From Alternaria dauci (lineage: Eukaryota; Ascomycota; Dothideomycetes; Pleosporales; Pleosporaceae): a stretch of DNA of 64,000 nt. Shown here one piece after another: positions 11,641 to 21,881 of the stretch. A program made the position numbers and the translations under genes. Every line of letters begins with the position of its first letter. The first letter of the stretch is position 1. The notes beneath the pieces were generated by a model. That model was not told where the DNA came from. It worked only from the letters and a program-made list of their open reading frames with translations, and ran no database searches. The stretch covers positions 2,418,001-2,482,000 of the forward strand of contig NC_091280.1 of the NCBI RefSeq assembly GCF_042100115.1, read 5' to 3'.

Positions 11641-12498
11641 ATGTCGACCCTCTAAACTGTCGAGACTTAGTTTACAACCGTCGATGGTGTAAACGTCGCC
11701 TATCGGCGCTTCGGCCAGCCAAGCAAGTACCCCCTATTTTATATCAACCATCTTAGAGGCTCGATGGACACTCTTGATCCACTCCTTTTCAACTTCATTG
11801 GCAAGAACCGGGAGGTTATCGTGTATGATAGCTTTGGAATCGGCCACAGCGGGGGAAGTGTTCCCGAAACTATCGAGGCCATGGCTTCCATCGCTGTCAA
11901 ATTCCTTGCAGCAACCAACCTCACCAAAGTTGACGTTATTGGATTCTCCATGGGTGGCGGTATCGCGCAAACCATAGATTGAACCCATCCTGAGTTGGTA
12001 CACAAGCTCATCTTGGCTGGTACGCAATCTGCAATCGGCGAAGCAGTCGTTCTGCCTCAACGAGAAGTGGTTGAGGGCGCTGGTGCAAACGACAACCTGC
12101 CTCCAACCAAAGAGGACATGATGTTCCTCTTCTTTTACCCATCTGAATCTAGCCTAGCGTTGGGAGATAAGTGGTGGGCAAAGATTCACGAGCGAAAGAA
12201 GGAGGGAGAAGAGCGGAAGGCCTATCTTGTTGGAACCGGAGCGAAAGCGCAATTGGCTGCTATTTTCTCCTTCACTGTGGACGACTCCAAGTTTGATCGT
12301 CTCAAGGACATCAAGGCCCCAACGTTGATCACCAATGGTCACACTGATGTCATGTTGCCTACGCCAAACAGCTTTGTGCTACAACAAGAGATCGCAAACG
12401 CACACTTGATTCTCTATCCAGATGCTGGTCATGGTCACTTGTTCCAGGTGCCAGAGCTCTACGCAAAGCATCTCGAAATCTTCTTGGCGGACGATTAA
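11641..12498 (+). pseudogene. Broken alpha/beta hydrolase with three internal stops
   Basis: One continuous 286-codon frame from ATG 11641 to TAA 12498 is interrupted only by TAA at 11653, TAG at 11668 and TGA at 11980; there is no indel. The protein is a typical bacterial/fungal-type alpha/beta hydrolase: FTTVDGVNVAYRRFGQP start, VIVYDSFGIGHSGG, nucleophile elbow VIGFSMGGGIAQ, late acid region KAPTLITNGHTD and histidine region YPDAGHGHLFQ. TAA and TAG sit where CAA and CAG (Gln) are expected and TGA where Trp or Arg is likely, which fits C-to-T or G-to-A decay. The rest of the sequence is well preserved, so inactivation was recent or the stops are selected against little. Confidence 0.8.
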
Positions 12499-13312
12499 AT
12501 TGTGTAAGCCGTAGAGTACTACAACTACTTGCTCAGCTTAGAAGTACAATGATACAACTTTCTCTATAAGTAATGTCTATCTCTGTTCCTGGTACCTTTG
12601 ACAGTCTCAATCATCGAGGTAGCACCCATTAACAATGACTTGTGCGAATACAGTTGTAGTATAGTATGCTGATAGAATCATCACAGTATGAAAGTGCTAA
12701 TAGTGCGCAGCGGCGGAAGAGGTACCTGGAAGACGAAGCGAGGAGGTACAATGAGTAGCTGGAGTTCAACGAGTGAATTGAGACTGGGCGCACGGGTGCA
12801 TAACGCAGAAGAGCAATTTGCATAGCATTATCAGAACGTTGGAAATGTGGGTGTGTGTGTGTTACTGATGGGAGGCGTTTGGCGTTAGCATGTTTTGTAG
12901 AAAGCAAGGAGTTGAAACCGAGTAAATGTTTCAAGGTTCCCCTGACGGGGTGGCTGAACAACGGGGCGCACTTCACCGCTCCCCATGCACGTGCGTTACA
13001 GCAAACTTAATCAACGAAGTCATGGTCTGATTGGACAGGGAGCGGACGCCCGACTGTACTAGCAGGAATAGTGCGAGTTGTTGCAGCGCCTGACACGGAC
13101 CTAACGCGTGTAAGGAAGCTCGCTCTAAATAACATATGAGACAAGAAAGGCAGATTAGAGGCAGTGTGCGAAAGAAGCACATGTAGACTGCAGCAAAGCC
13201 GAGAAAATAATGTGAAGTAGTTGCTCTCAAACCAAACACTTCCGATCGTCGATAGATATTCATAATACCAATTATTGTCTGTATCAAAGTCCATTATTCT
13301 ACCAGGACCTCC
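12499..13312. other. Intergenic region
   Basis: Convergent 3' sides of the hydrolase pseudogene and the NmrA-like gene. Nothing recognised. Confidence 0.5.
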
Positions 13313-14278
13313 CTACTTAAGTAGCTGCTCCAGGACACTAGCAGGCGTGACTTTCGGTGCTGCAAACTCAAGAATCTCCTGACTCGTTGGTACAGTCGGA
13401 AGGGGAGAGTCAAACGTCTCATCACATCCTTCTTTGATCGTGTCGATGAGATGTTTTGACTCTGGGACCGCCGCCATCATGTCATCTAGGATTGAGTTGT
13501 CCCTGAAAACAACGTTGTCGACCTTCGCTCCGATACGTTCCTCTACCATCGCCACAATCTGCTCGCCTGTGATACTTTCCGGGCCATTCAAAACGTATTT
13601 TGCTTTGTTGTGCTTTGATGTGTTGTTCTCGAGTAGTAGCTTCGCTGCAACCACGCTGACATCCATAGGGTCTATAGCGCCGACAGGTTTGTCTTTGTTG
13701 GCCATGAGTCGGAGCGTGTCCTGTTTTCTTGCGCCATTTTGTACCTTCTTAATCAACTCCGCGGCGGGCGAGAGCCACAAGGGTAGAAACACGTTTGGTT
13801 GGAGGGATGTCCAGTGCAACTTGTCGTAAGCCGAAGACTCAAGCATCTTCTCGATGGCCCAGTGTTGGCGTGGATAGTATGTTGGACAATCCGGGCGTAC
13901 ATTTGAAGCTGTTGTAGAGATTCGGACAGCATACTGTACTCCGGCTTTGAGAGCCGCATAAAAGAAAGTCGACTCTTCAGCGAATTGGTTCGGCTGGTTG
14001 TGCGAGGCGATAAACACCCTTTCGACTTCATGTTCGCGGAGCCATTGGGATGTGATTGTAGACCAATTGAGCTCTACAACCTCTACATTGGACAGCTTTG
14101 CGAACTCTTGAGCGGTGGCGCTTGTAGCTGAGCGCGTCTGGGCGATGATGCGATGTTTAGAGAAGGCTGAACTGGCTTGAATCGTGTCGGATAAGATTTC
14201 CACCACCCCACGGCCTGTGTTTCCTGTTGCGCCGACGATGAGAAATGAAGGCGACATGGCTGGAGAGATTGTGCACAT
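13313..14278 (-). CDS. NmrA-like NAD(P)-binding protein
   Basis: Single intact frame of 321 residues (second Met at 14257 begins MSPSFLIVGATGNTGRGVVE and is the more usual start for the family). The N-terminal glycine motif VGATGNTGRGV, the substrate-region pattern KAGVQYAVRIST and the C-terminal ITGEQIVAMVEERIG place it in the NmrA/atypical short-chain dehydrogenase family, whose members act as redox sensors or as isoflavone-reductase-like reductases. It is undamaged while both neighbours to the left are broken. A role in a former metabolic pathway together with those genes is possible but unproven. Confidence 0.85.
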   Translation of the reverse strand: MCTISPAMSPSFLIVGATGNTGRGVVEILSDTIQASSAFSKHRIIAQTRSATSATAQEFAKLSNVEVVELNWSTITSQWLREHEVERVFIASHNQPNQFAEESTFFYAALKAGVQYAVRISTTASNVRPDCPTYYPRQHWAIEKMLESSAYDKLHWTSLQPNVFLPLWLSPAAELIKKVQNGARKQDTLRLMANKDKPVGAIDPMDVSVVAAKLLLENNTSKHNKAKYVLNGPESITGEQIVAMVEERIGAKVDNVVFRDNSILDDMMAAVPESKHLIDTIKEGCDETFDSPLPTVPTSQEILEFAAPKVTPASVLEQLLK

Positions 14279-15702
14279 CGAGAGATGGACAAAGTGAGAG
14301 AAGATGGCTTGCTGATGCTTGCATTGTCGCAGGTCATTGCGACTTTTATCTGAAGATTTCCCAGAGTCTACCCTAACCGTTGGAGTGCCTCCGCAGTTAG
14401 TCCGACTACTAGTTTGCTTTTAGCAGCGGGAGCGGAGTGAGAAAAGCAGATGTTAAGTGGCGAGATAGCGTCATTTTTATGCATACACACGGGCGAACGC
14501 GCTCGCGGAACGGGGCGATCTCCCGATGAGGTCTGGGCCAGGCGGATATTGTTTACTCGTAATCTTGCTCGTGGGCAGCTTGCGATGCAAAACATCATGT
14601 CCGTTGCCATATATCCCCAGAGCGACATTCGTAATGACCGTCAAGATCCTCGGCCTTCTTCTGGTCACCAACACCCATGATGCGACGCAGCTGGGGTCTT
14701 CATCGTGGTACAATCGTGACCACAGTCTTCGAGTCTCCAGGAGTGCTCCATCGCCAGTTCTATTGTTGCATGCAGTGCATCGTAATATTGTCAACTCGGG
14801 CTCGCTTCCGAACTGCACCAAAGACGAGGGGTGCTGGTGGTCTTTTGTCTCTATGAGGCATTCGCGAGAAGAACCATGCGACATCGATGCATATTTCTAC
14901 TGGCGTGGTATTCTTCTGGATATCTCACAGACAATGGTGCGATAAGGTAGCGAGATAGACAGGATTGTGGGCCGGAGCGTAGAGCTGGCGGAGAGTTTGC
15001 CGTTGAAGTTCGCCGCGGAAGTCTCAGGGGCTTGCCGCACCCAGCCACGGCCGCCATCGGTAACTGCTGCCGAGCCAACAGTCTTGATTCTTCACCATTT
15101 GCGGTTGCGCATTGCAATCCTGTCTTTGATACGTTACGGCAGCCGATGGGCGTACTACAAGCCTTCGGGTTTGCATCTGTTTGCATTGAACTATACCTTG
15201 GTAGACGGCGACGCAATGCCTCACGACACATCATCTCCAGCAATAACCTCCTGGTAGCCATACATACGCATCGCATCGCCAACCGAGCTCATGTGCAAAT
15301 GCCTAACGGTTGGTGGAATGCATCCCACGTACCTGGTGCGGGATGGCGAGTTCAGACATGATGAGGGCCGGGGCGCATGGACCCGATACCCTTTGGGCTC
15401 TAGCGTCGATGAGAGGCGACTTGGGCGTCCGCTTGCGGGGAACCTCTTCTACACACTTCATCGTGTATGTCTGGCTCCTGCGTCAGCGATGGCCACTCTC
15501 CCCGAAAACGAGCCCTCTGAACATCTTGATGTTGCTGCGCTGTCCGTATTGCTGTTCGATTATTCAGCAGTAGCACCTTCAGACTTTCAGCTCCCCAACC
15601 AGAACCTGAACACCCTACTAGGCAACTACAGGAGAGCAATCCATATTCCTTTGTAGAGCAATACTCTACCTAGGCGACTACAGGAGTGGCGTTCGATTTT
15701 TC
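14279..15702. other. Intergenic region without convincing genes
   Basis: Holds several 60-140-codon frames on both strands, but none shows a family motif and they overlap each other. Possibly old decayed gene sequence next to the ketosynthase scrap; not supported. Confidence 0.4.
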
Positions 15703-16108
15703 CCTTCTATGGCGTGCAGCAGCAGACCGCCCGAGGACGTGCAAGACCTGTATGTGGGATCCATCAAGACGGTGATTGGCCACACAGAGGGAACGGCTGG
15801 TATTGCAGGCCTGCTCAAGTGTAGCCTGGCTGTGCAGAATGGTGTCGTGCCGCCCAACCTGCTGCTTGAGAAGCTCAATCCGCGCGTCGAGCCGTTTTGC
15901 GACCATCTGCGTGTGCCCAAGGAGGCGACGCCGTGGCCAGATGTTGCAGAGGGGCAGCCAAGGAGGGCCAGTGTGAACTCTTTCGGTAAGCTTTTTCTCT
16001 GTCTTTATCTGCGAGGATGCTGCTGAGCTTCGGAGGCACTAACGCCCACGCCATCATCGAGCAGTATATCCCCGCCGCAGTCTCTGATGTGCGGTACGTC
16101 TCTTGATA
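15703..16108 (+). pseudogene. Isolated ketosynthase C-terminal fragment of a polyketide synthase
   Basis: Residues read [46 protein letters not shown] and, after a 40-odd-bp gap, FGGTNAHAIIEQY: the final quarter of an iterative fungal ketosynthase with the second catalytic His. Upstream parts (active Cys, first His) and any acyltransferase are missing. The gap looks like an intron (GTAAGC at 15986, AG at 16027), but joining those borders is one base out of frame, so it is broken or the border differs. The fragment resembles but is distinct from the ketosynthase of the PKS-NRPS 15 kb away ([11 protein letters not shown] versus TVIGHLEGCAG). It is a relic of a second PKS. Confidence 0.85.
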
Positions 16109-16263
16109 AGAGCCTTTTGCGTATAGGAACATATAGGTTTCGGAAGTTGTGAGTGGCTCACTGGGCTCTATACACAGAACCACGGTTGTAATTTTCAGAT
16201 GACCCCGACACAAGCCATTGTGAAGGGATTACCCCAGCTACCTCAGTCGATCAGACGAAACCG

Positions 16264-17205
16264 CTAAACGTCAATGTCTTCCAGATCCTTGTTCTGCCAA
16301 ATCCCCGGCACAACACTAGTATCTAACAGCTTTCTCTCATACCCACGCGCCAAAATCCCCCGGTCGTTCGTAATCCGGTGCTTCTCAAGCCAGTCGTAAA
16401 TCGGGCCCCAATCTTTGCACTGCCGCTGATATCCCCAGCCCGTTCCCTTGTGTTCACCCCGCCACTCGACTGTTAAATCAGGATTGCACATAATTGTCTG
16501 TCGCACGTAGTCCCAGCAATGGTTCAAGTGCTCGAGCTCCCAGCCGACGCCAAAGAGAGGCTGTGTTTTGTCGCCAGTGCGGTTGTAATAGAGGTTGTAG
16601 AAGGCGTGTTTGGTCGAATACTGTTTCGGGTTGGATTATGATGGGTGTATGGTGGAACGAGACTCACAAGACAGTGTAGTTGGTGTGAGATACTAGTCCA
16701 GCCTGATGTGCCGCGGGGAGAGGAACTGTTTAAGCCTGGCATGTGGGGAAGGCCGGTGCTATTGACCATGACAAGACCTCGGCCCACTGTTTGAAGTCAG
16801 CTATGCAACCGCCGTCCAACCCAGCCATTTTAAGATTGTGAGCTCCTTACAAGGCATGATGTGGCTCCACGCATTCAACTCGTCCTCGTCCGGTGGACGT
16901 GTATAGTCATCGTTGACCTCGAGGATCTTGGTAACCAGGACTATGAGCGGTTAGTAAACAAATGCGACACCCTTCGACAGGTATCTCCTACTCTCAGGCG
17001 CAATCCAATGCGGATGTTTATCTGTCACGCACGGCTTCGAATCATTGCGCGTTGCAAACAGCCACAGTAAAGCCGATAATAGAGTAAAATTCGCTTCGAT
17101 GGTACAAGGTGTGGACATCGCACCCACAGTCAGCACATGACTGGCTGCAATTTCCACTCTCATTGCGCTCCTTGGTATCATTGCGCCGTTTCTCCCATAG
17201 GCCAC
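16264..17205 (-). CDS. UstYa-like (DUF3328) oxidase-family protein
   Basis: Four exons (17205-16992, 16940-16851, 16786-16668, 16620-16264) join in phase through introns of 51, 64 and 47 bp to 259 residues. The two family hallmarks are present: HQLHCL just before the last intron and NHCWDYVRQTIMC after it, preceded by the usual MPLGRGLVMV segment and the acidic DDYTRPPDEDELNAW stretch. A hydrophobic LLSALLWLF segment near residue 45 could be the membrane anchor, but the N-terminal exon is the least certain part. UstYa proteins perform oxidative cyclisation, hydroxylation or chlorination in fungal RiPP and other metabolite pathways. It sits 160 bp from the ketosynthase relic, so it may survive from a lost cluster. 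Confidence 0.8.
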
Positions 17206-17905
17206 CTTTCGCTCGGAGCGACACTTTGCGCATCAGGCCATCGAAGACCATTTGATTCTCGTCTCATCCTCCGAGATACCCATTTGGCACAACACGAGAC
17301 TACTCCGACGCGCACGTGTGCCTAGACTGTCAGATATCCCACAACTTCCGAAGGGGTTGAGTGGACAGAAGAAAGACGATTGCTTCGAAGACCCTGTTGG
17401 TCAAACAGGATGGAACGGGTTCTACTCAGCCTTGCAAGCCTTTTCTCTGCCAGGGTCCAATAATCGAACCGGCGACTTGATCGTCGAAGACTGAAAGACG
17501 TAGCTCCCGGCGCACAAACTCTGGATCCTGATTCTGGGGCTATTTGGACGCTCCAGCAATCGTGAGGACAAGGGTAGATGATTGTAGAAAAAAGTAGGAG
17601 TCGGCTGGACTTTAGTAGAGACAATGGTGATGATGAGCTTGACATGCTCTATGGCAGCATTGGGCCGCTGAGATTCCGGGCCGTAGCCGTCGCGCAGCAA
17701 TGATTTACATACCCTTGCAGCAATTTATCGCGCATACGAGCGGCCTTGTAGTTGAGCCAATGTGGCCCAGAAGCACACAAACATGCTCGCGTATTGTGAT
17801 GTGGAGTGAACTCTATAACGTCGTATTCTATGTCACTCTCGAAGCTACGTCATTGCAATGGCGAACTATGGCCTGATGAGCAAAGACGCCTGGCGTCTGG
17901 TTACC
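17206..17905. other. Intergenic region
   Basis: No gene recognised between the UstYa-like gene and the HET gene; alternative 5' exons of the UstYa-like gene could lie in the first 50 bp. Confidence 0.4.
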
Positions 17906-20316
17906 TTATATTAATGTAACTACGCAAACCTTGGGTAGATTCTGAGATGCAGGTTCACCAGAGCCTGAAATTACAGAGGACTTTTCCAATAGCGCCGCGT
18001 CATCTAGCATATTAACCATCTCGCCATCCATAAGACCATCGATAAAGCAGTCACCGATGAGTCTGTATCCTACCGAAGTGCTTCGCATGAGGTGTAACAT
18101 AGGCGCGCCTGCTAGTGCGTAGACCACGTCACCAGTTCTCAAAGCGTCTGGTCCTAGGCCAAGATGACCACTTTCGGTCACGAATAGTGATCTGCGGCCG
18201 CAAATCATTCGCGCGACCTCCACGAATCTCTCGAATTGACCGTCGACTTTCAGCTCCCGCAGATGCATGAACCCAAGAAGACCAGAATCGGCTTTGTAAG
18301 ACCGTCGCCACTCAAGCAGGCAAGACCGCTGCCACTCAAACATGCAAGACCGATGCCACTCAAACAGGAAGTCCGCAAAATCTCTTACATAGTCAGATCG
18401 GTTTTGATTACGTTGTCCGTAGCTGTCTCGACCGCCTGTGAGTGTGCGCGAAAGCACGCTCAGTCGCTTGAAGTCGCCAATATCCGGCTTGAAGGTCTCC
18501 GCAAGGGTAAGCAACCGTACCATCGTTTGGTCGCGTTGATCTCGATCGAAAAGCAGCGGGAATGTTTCAACGACAGGTGAACACGGTATGCCTTCTACTA
18601 CAAGCTCAGACTTATTCTCCGTCGGCCATCTTTTGAATGGTAACTTCGCAGCAGGGTTGAACGCGGACCCGTCCAACGCCCATAAGTCCAACATTGTGTA
18701 ATTCTTCTGGCCATAATGCGGTAGCCATGAGCGTGCTTGGTCGCCACCCGCATCAGAAAGGAAGGCGAGCGGCATTGGTGGTGAAATGAACGTTTCCGTT
18801 ACTTGTCGCATGAGTTCTTCGGGAGTCCAAGTGTAGTTCACGGGCGGGAGTAGCTCTTGTGCCGTCTGCTTGATGTCTGATACAAGACCGTACAGACCAT
18901 ACACAATGTCAAGCGGCTCTGTCGTTTTGAACTCAGTCGTGAGTCGCAGCAGGTGGAGGAAGTCAGGCTTTAATGGTGGCAAAGCCATGTTGCCTGACAA
19001 TCGAGCCATGAGATAGGCGTTGCACACATTTGTGTGGATACCATTCTGGATGATCGCTGGTAAATCTCTAGTGCGCAAGATGCCCGATGCTGCCATGATC
19101 CATTTCCAGGAAATACTAGCGCCTGGAACGACTACAATAGCTTCCCTGGCTAGTACTGCTTCTTGAAGGACCCATCGGCGTTCAAACCAGTTCGCCTCGA
19201 AAATTGGCACAAAATCCCGACAATTGAAAACGTAGTAGCTGCTTGCCAGCCGATCATCGTACTTCTGTTTTAGCCGCGGTTTGGTGTGGTATGAGGCTGT
19301 GCCTGTTCTGTCCCAATTGTTGACAAGATTGCATACCGCATCGAAAGCTTTGGTCGATTCGTATGGCTCTATGTTGCCCAGCCATATGATCACCCTTGAC
19401 GCATTGCGATAGATGTCGCCCATTATCTGCACCTGACTGGCACGTTCGCAGTCATCCTTTTGGTTGATACACACAGCATCAATCCAGAGTATTCGAGAGA
19501 AACTTTGGAATCGGAGCTCCCGAAGTGCCGAATACAGATTTGCTTTCAGAGGCATTGGCAGGTCATTGCAAATGATGCTTTCTCGATCGTCTGCGTTCTG
19601 ACTTGCTTTCTGACTCGACTTCCGCTTCTTTGAGCCTTCCCAACAATATGATAGAGCCTCATATTTGCCCACTGCATCTTCTAGCTGAACAACCCTCATG
19701 TGGCACGAGAACCTCCGTCCTAGTGGCTTGAGTACGAGAAGTCTTATCCAGCGTGGCCCGGGCAAAGGCAAAGAGTCATAAACATCCTTGACTGGCTCAT
19801 GCACTGCTATTACCGGGGCTTGTACGCTACGATCCGGTAGCAGTCGCTGCAAAAATTCGAAGTCAACTGGCTTGTAGTTCGTTTTAGCTTGCTCTTGATC
19901 CGCAGGTAGTCGGATAGTGTCGACTTCCCACGTATTAGACTTGGAATTGAAGGCCCTCTCCAAGCTTTTCTGTCGCCACTTTGCCCTATCTACCCTATCT
20001 CTTTCCTCGGCCTTCGATCCTGGATTTCTGAAATCTTGAATGTGCTCCTCAACCGATCGGTCAAAGTATTTGTCTGCAAAAGAAATCAGTCAACTTCACT
20101 TCTATGCAGCTTGACAAAATTACACGTACTGTCCGCCCACCTCGTCAGTATCTTGTGTGGGTACCGATCGATTGAAAATCCCTTCGTCTTCATGTACTCC
20201 TCAAACTCGGGTCCTCGCCTATCCACTTCGAGTACGATGTCTTTGTCGGTGGGAAACTGCACATGTAGGGGAATTGGTGAGTTCTCCCGGCTCCGCACAG
20301 CCGAGCAGTCGCTCAT
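17906..20316 (-). CDS. HET-domain (heterokaryon incompatibility) protein
   Basis: Exon 1 (20316-20130) and exon 2 (20073-17906) are joined by a 56-bp GTACGT...TTTGCAG intron to give 784 residues. The HET core begins near residue 165: KYEALSYCWEGSKKRK, ICNDLPMPLKANLYSALREL, ILWIDAVCINQKDDCERASQ, MGDIYRNASRVIIWLGN, and later FERRWVLQEAVLAREAIVV. These match HET blocks 1-3 of PF06985, a TIR-related domain that triggers incompatibility cell death. The C-terminal half (GLYGLVSDIKQTAQELLPPV, later RSLFVTESGHLGLGPDALRTGD) is the usual HET tail. An arginine/tryptophan-rich repeat (FLFEWHRSCMFEWQRSCLLEW) near residue 600 is unusual and arises from a short in-frame tandem repeat. The gene appears intact. 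Confidence 0.9.
18302..18365. repeat. Short in-frame tandem repeat inside the HET gene
   Basis: About 27-30-bp units containing GCCACTCAAGCAGGCAAGAC and variants occur three to four times; on the minus strand they encode (F/L)EW-x-RSC repeats. Confidence 0.7.
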
Positions 20317-20834
20317 AGCGGCTAATGCAAGATGCTAGCGAACGCAGGTAACGTTGGATCAGCGCAAGTGGTATGGATAAAGAAGAAAAACAGAAGACGT
20401 CGTATTTGAGCGCTCAGGGTGTACCAGGGTATATGCACGAAGATGGTGAAGCCAGTGTAACCAGAAGAGTAGTCCCAAAGGATTGACAGATTTGCCTCTT
20501 AGCAAAGTTCTGTTCATCCCCGCTTCAACTGTAGTTCTGAGAGGTCATTATATCTCACATGCACCGCGAGCGGGCTGCACTCCTTGCGCTTGAAAGAATG
20601 CTAGTGTTAGCGTACATCTCAGCTCAGAGTTTCGGAATTATAGCTGCGGGGGGCCCACAATCTCAGCTGCGGGGTTCGCAGGTTCAGCCACGAGCTTCGT
20701 AATTCCAGCTGCGGGGTTCCTATTCTCGTTTCGCTGTCTCCACCACGATGGTATCTTGGTTTCGATGGTGTAGTAGCTTCATCGATGGTTGTGAGTGGCT
20801 TGTCGTCTACATGTTCTTGCTGTAGTGGCCGCCG
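20317..20834. other. Promoter side of the HET gene with a short GC-rich repeat
   Basis: Contains three spaced copies of AGCTGCGGGG(TTC) between about 20642 and 20720. No gene seen. Confidence 0.5.
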
Positions 20835-21225
20835 TTAGATACTTGGATGCGATACTGTGCCATTCTCAGACTCTTCGTGCGACAGCCACTTTGTGTTGTG
20901 CAGCCATGAGGGAAGTAGGAAGTAGGTGACGCATGCAAGGAGGATAGAGACAGCCCCTTCCATTATGAAGAACCATTGGGATGCACGCAGTGAAAGGATG
21001 TTGTCCATGTTTTTCAGGATGGCGGTGGCGAGGAAGCCGGAGAGGATATTGGACATTGTGTTGCCGGTGTGCCTAATGGCCATTCACATTGGATCTTCTT
21101 CTTTGGTGTACCAGGAGGATGTCACTATATTAGAGAAGTTCTAGCGTCCTCGACACCTTTGTCTTTTCGTGGGGAGTTGGGACTTACTAAGCGTGATACC
21201 TGGAAAGAATGCGGCTTCGGGCACA
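20835..21225 (-). pseudogene. MFS transporter fragment (DAL5/allantoate-permease type)
   Basis: The minus strand reads PEAAFFPGITL, then after an apparent GTAAGT...AATATAG intron SSWYTKEEDPM, a TGA at 21084-21086, MAIRHTGNTMSNILSGFLAT, SQWFFIMEGAVSILLACVTY and LHNTKWLSHEE. This is the middle of the anion:cation symporter family (AAFFPGxxYLLSxWY, R-x-A-x-xxSG, WLFIIEGxxT, TKWLxEEE). Only about 110 of some 500 residues are present and the in-frame TGA replaces the conserved Arg region, so it is a truncated and interrupted relic. Confidence 0.75.
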
Positions 21226-21881
21226 CGGCCAATTGATGAGTAAGCAGCATCAGACGCCGCGGTTGCGGGCTCCAGCATTCACATCGATGTGCCGTTAAAT
21301 CAGGTCGAATGCGTCGCAGTCAGTGGCGAGCAAGCAAACTGGCGACTCAAATGCCATACCATGTTCACCTCCGCTGTTCTACCTGCCGCTCCACCGCGCA
21401 ACCGAAGCGACTTTGCACTCTCGTGGCACCCGGGTTGCGCTGGAAGACTTGATGCTCGCCACACTGCAGGCATGGGCTCGTATCACATGGCTCGCGCAGC
21501 CTGTTGATGCAGAGCTGCTGCTTGGCTTTGTCGATGCACTAAGCGACGTTGTGCACGTCGCGGCCAACACGCAGCCGCCACCCTTATGGAGACAGATCCC
21601 ACGCCGCTGCGGAGTCAGAGGTTCTCAAAGAGACTTCAGCAGGCGCTCCTCTATAGAGATTCGTAGTCGCTGTTCACGCGGAGGAGCTGGGTGGCCATTT
21701 CTGGTACGCTACCAAGATTACGGCATTGCACCGCATTGTAATGAAGGGCCGGTCGCATCGTCTGGATATCGTGAAGGTTCTCAGAGAAAACGTCAGACCA
21801 TAAGTACTTCTACTTCCCCCACAACATGCCAACTATTCACCACGTTCACTACCCTTCCCTCACATTCGTTACACTTCTAGG
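21226..21881. other. Intergenic region
   Basis: Upstream of the secreted DUF6055 protein; no gene recognised. Pyrimidine-rich sequence just before the ATG at 21882 is typical of a fungal 5' UTR. Confidence 0.5.

Noticed and set aside
14450..15660. Several 80-145-codon frames on both strands
   Set aside because: Mutually overlapping, no recognised motif, no splice structure; not called as genes.
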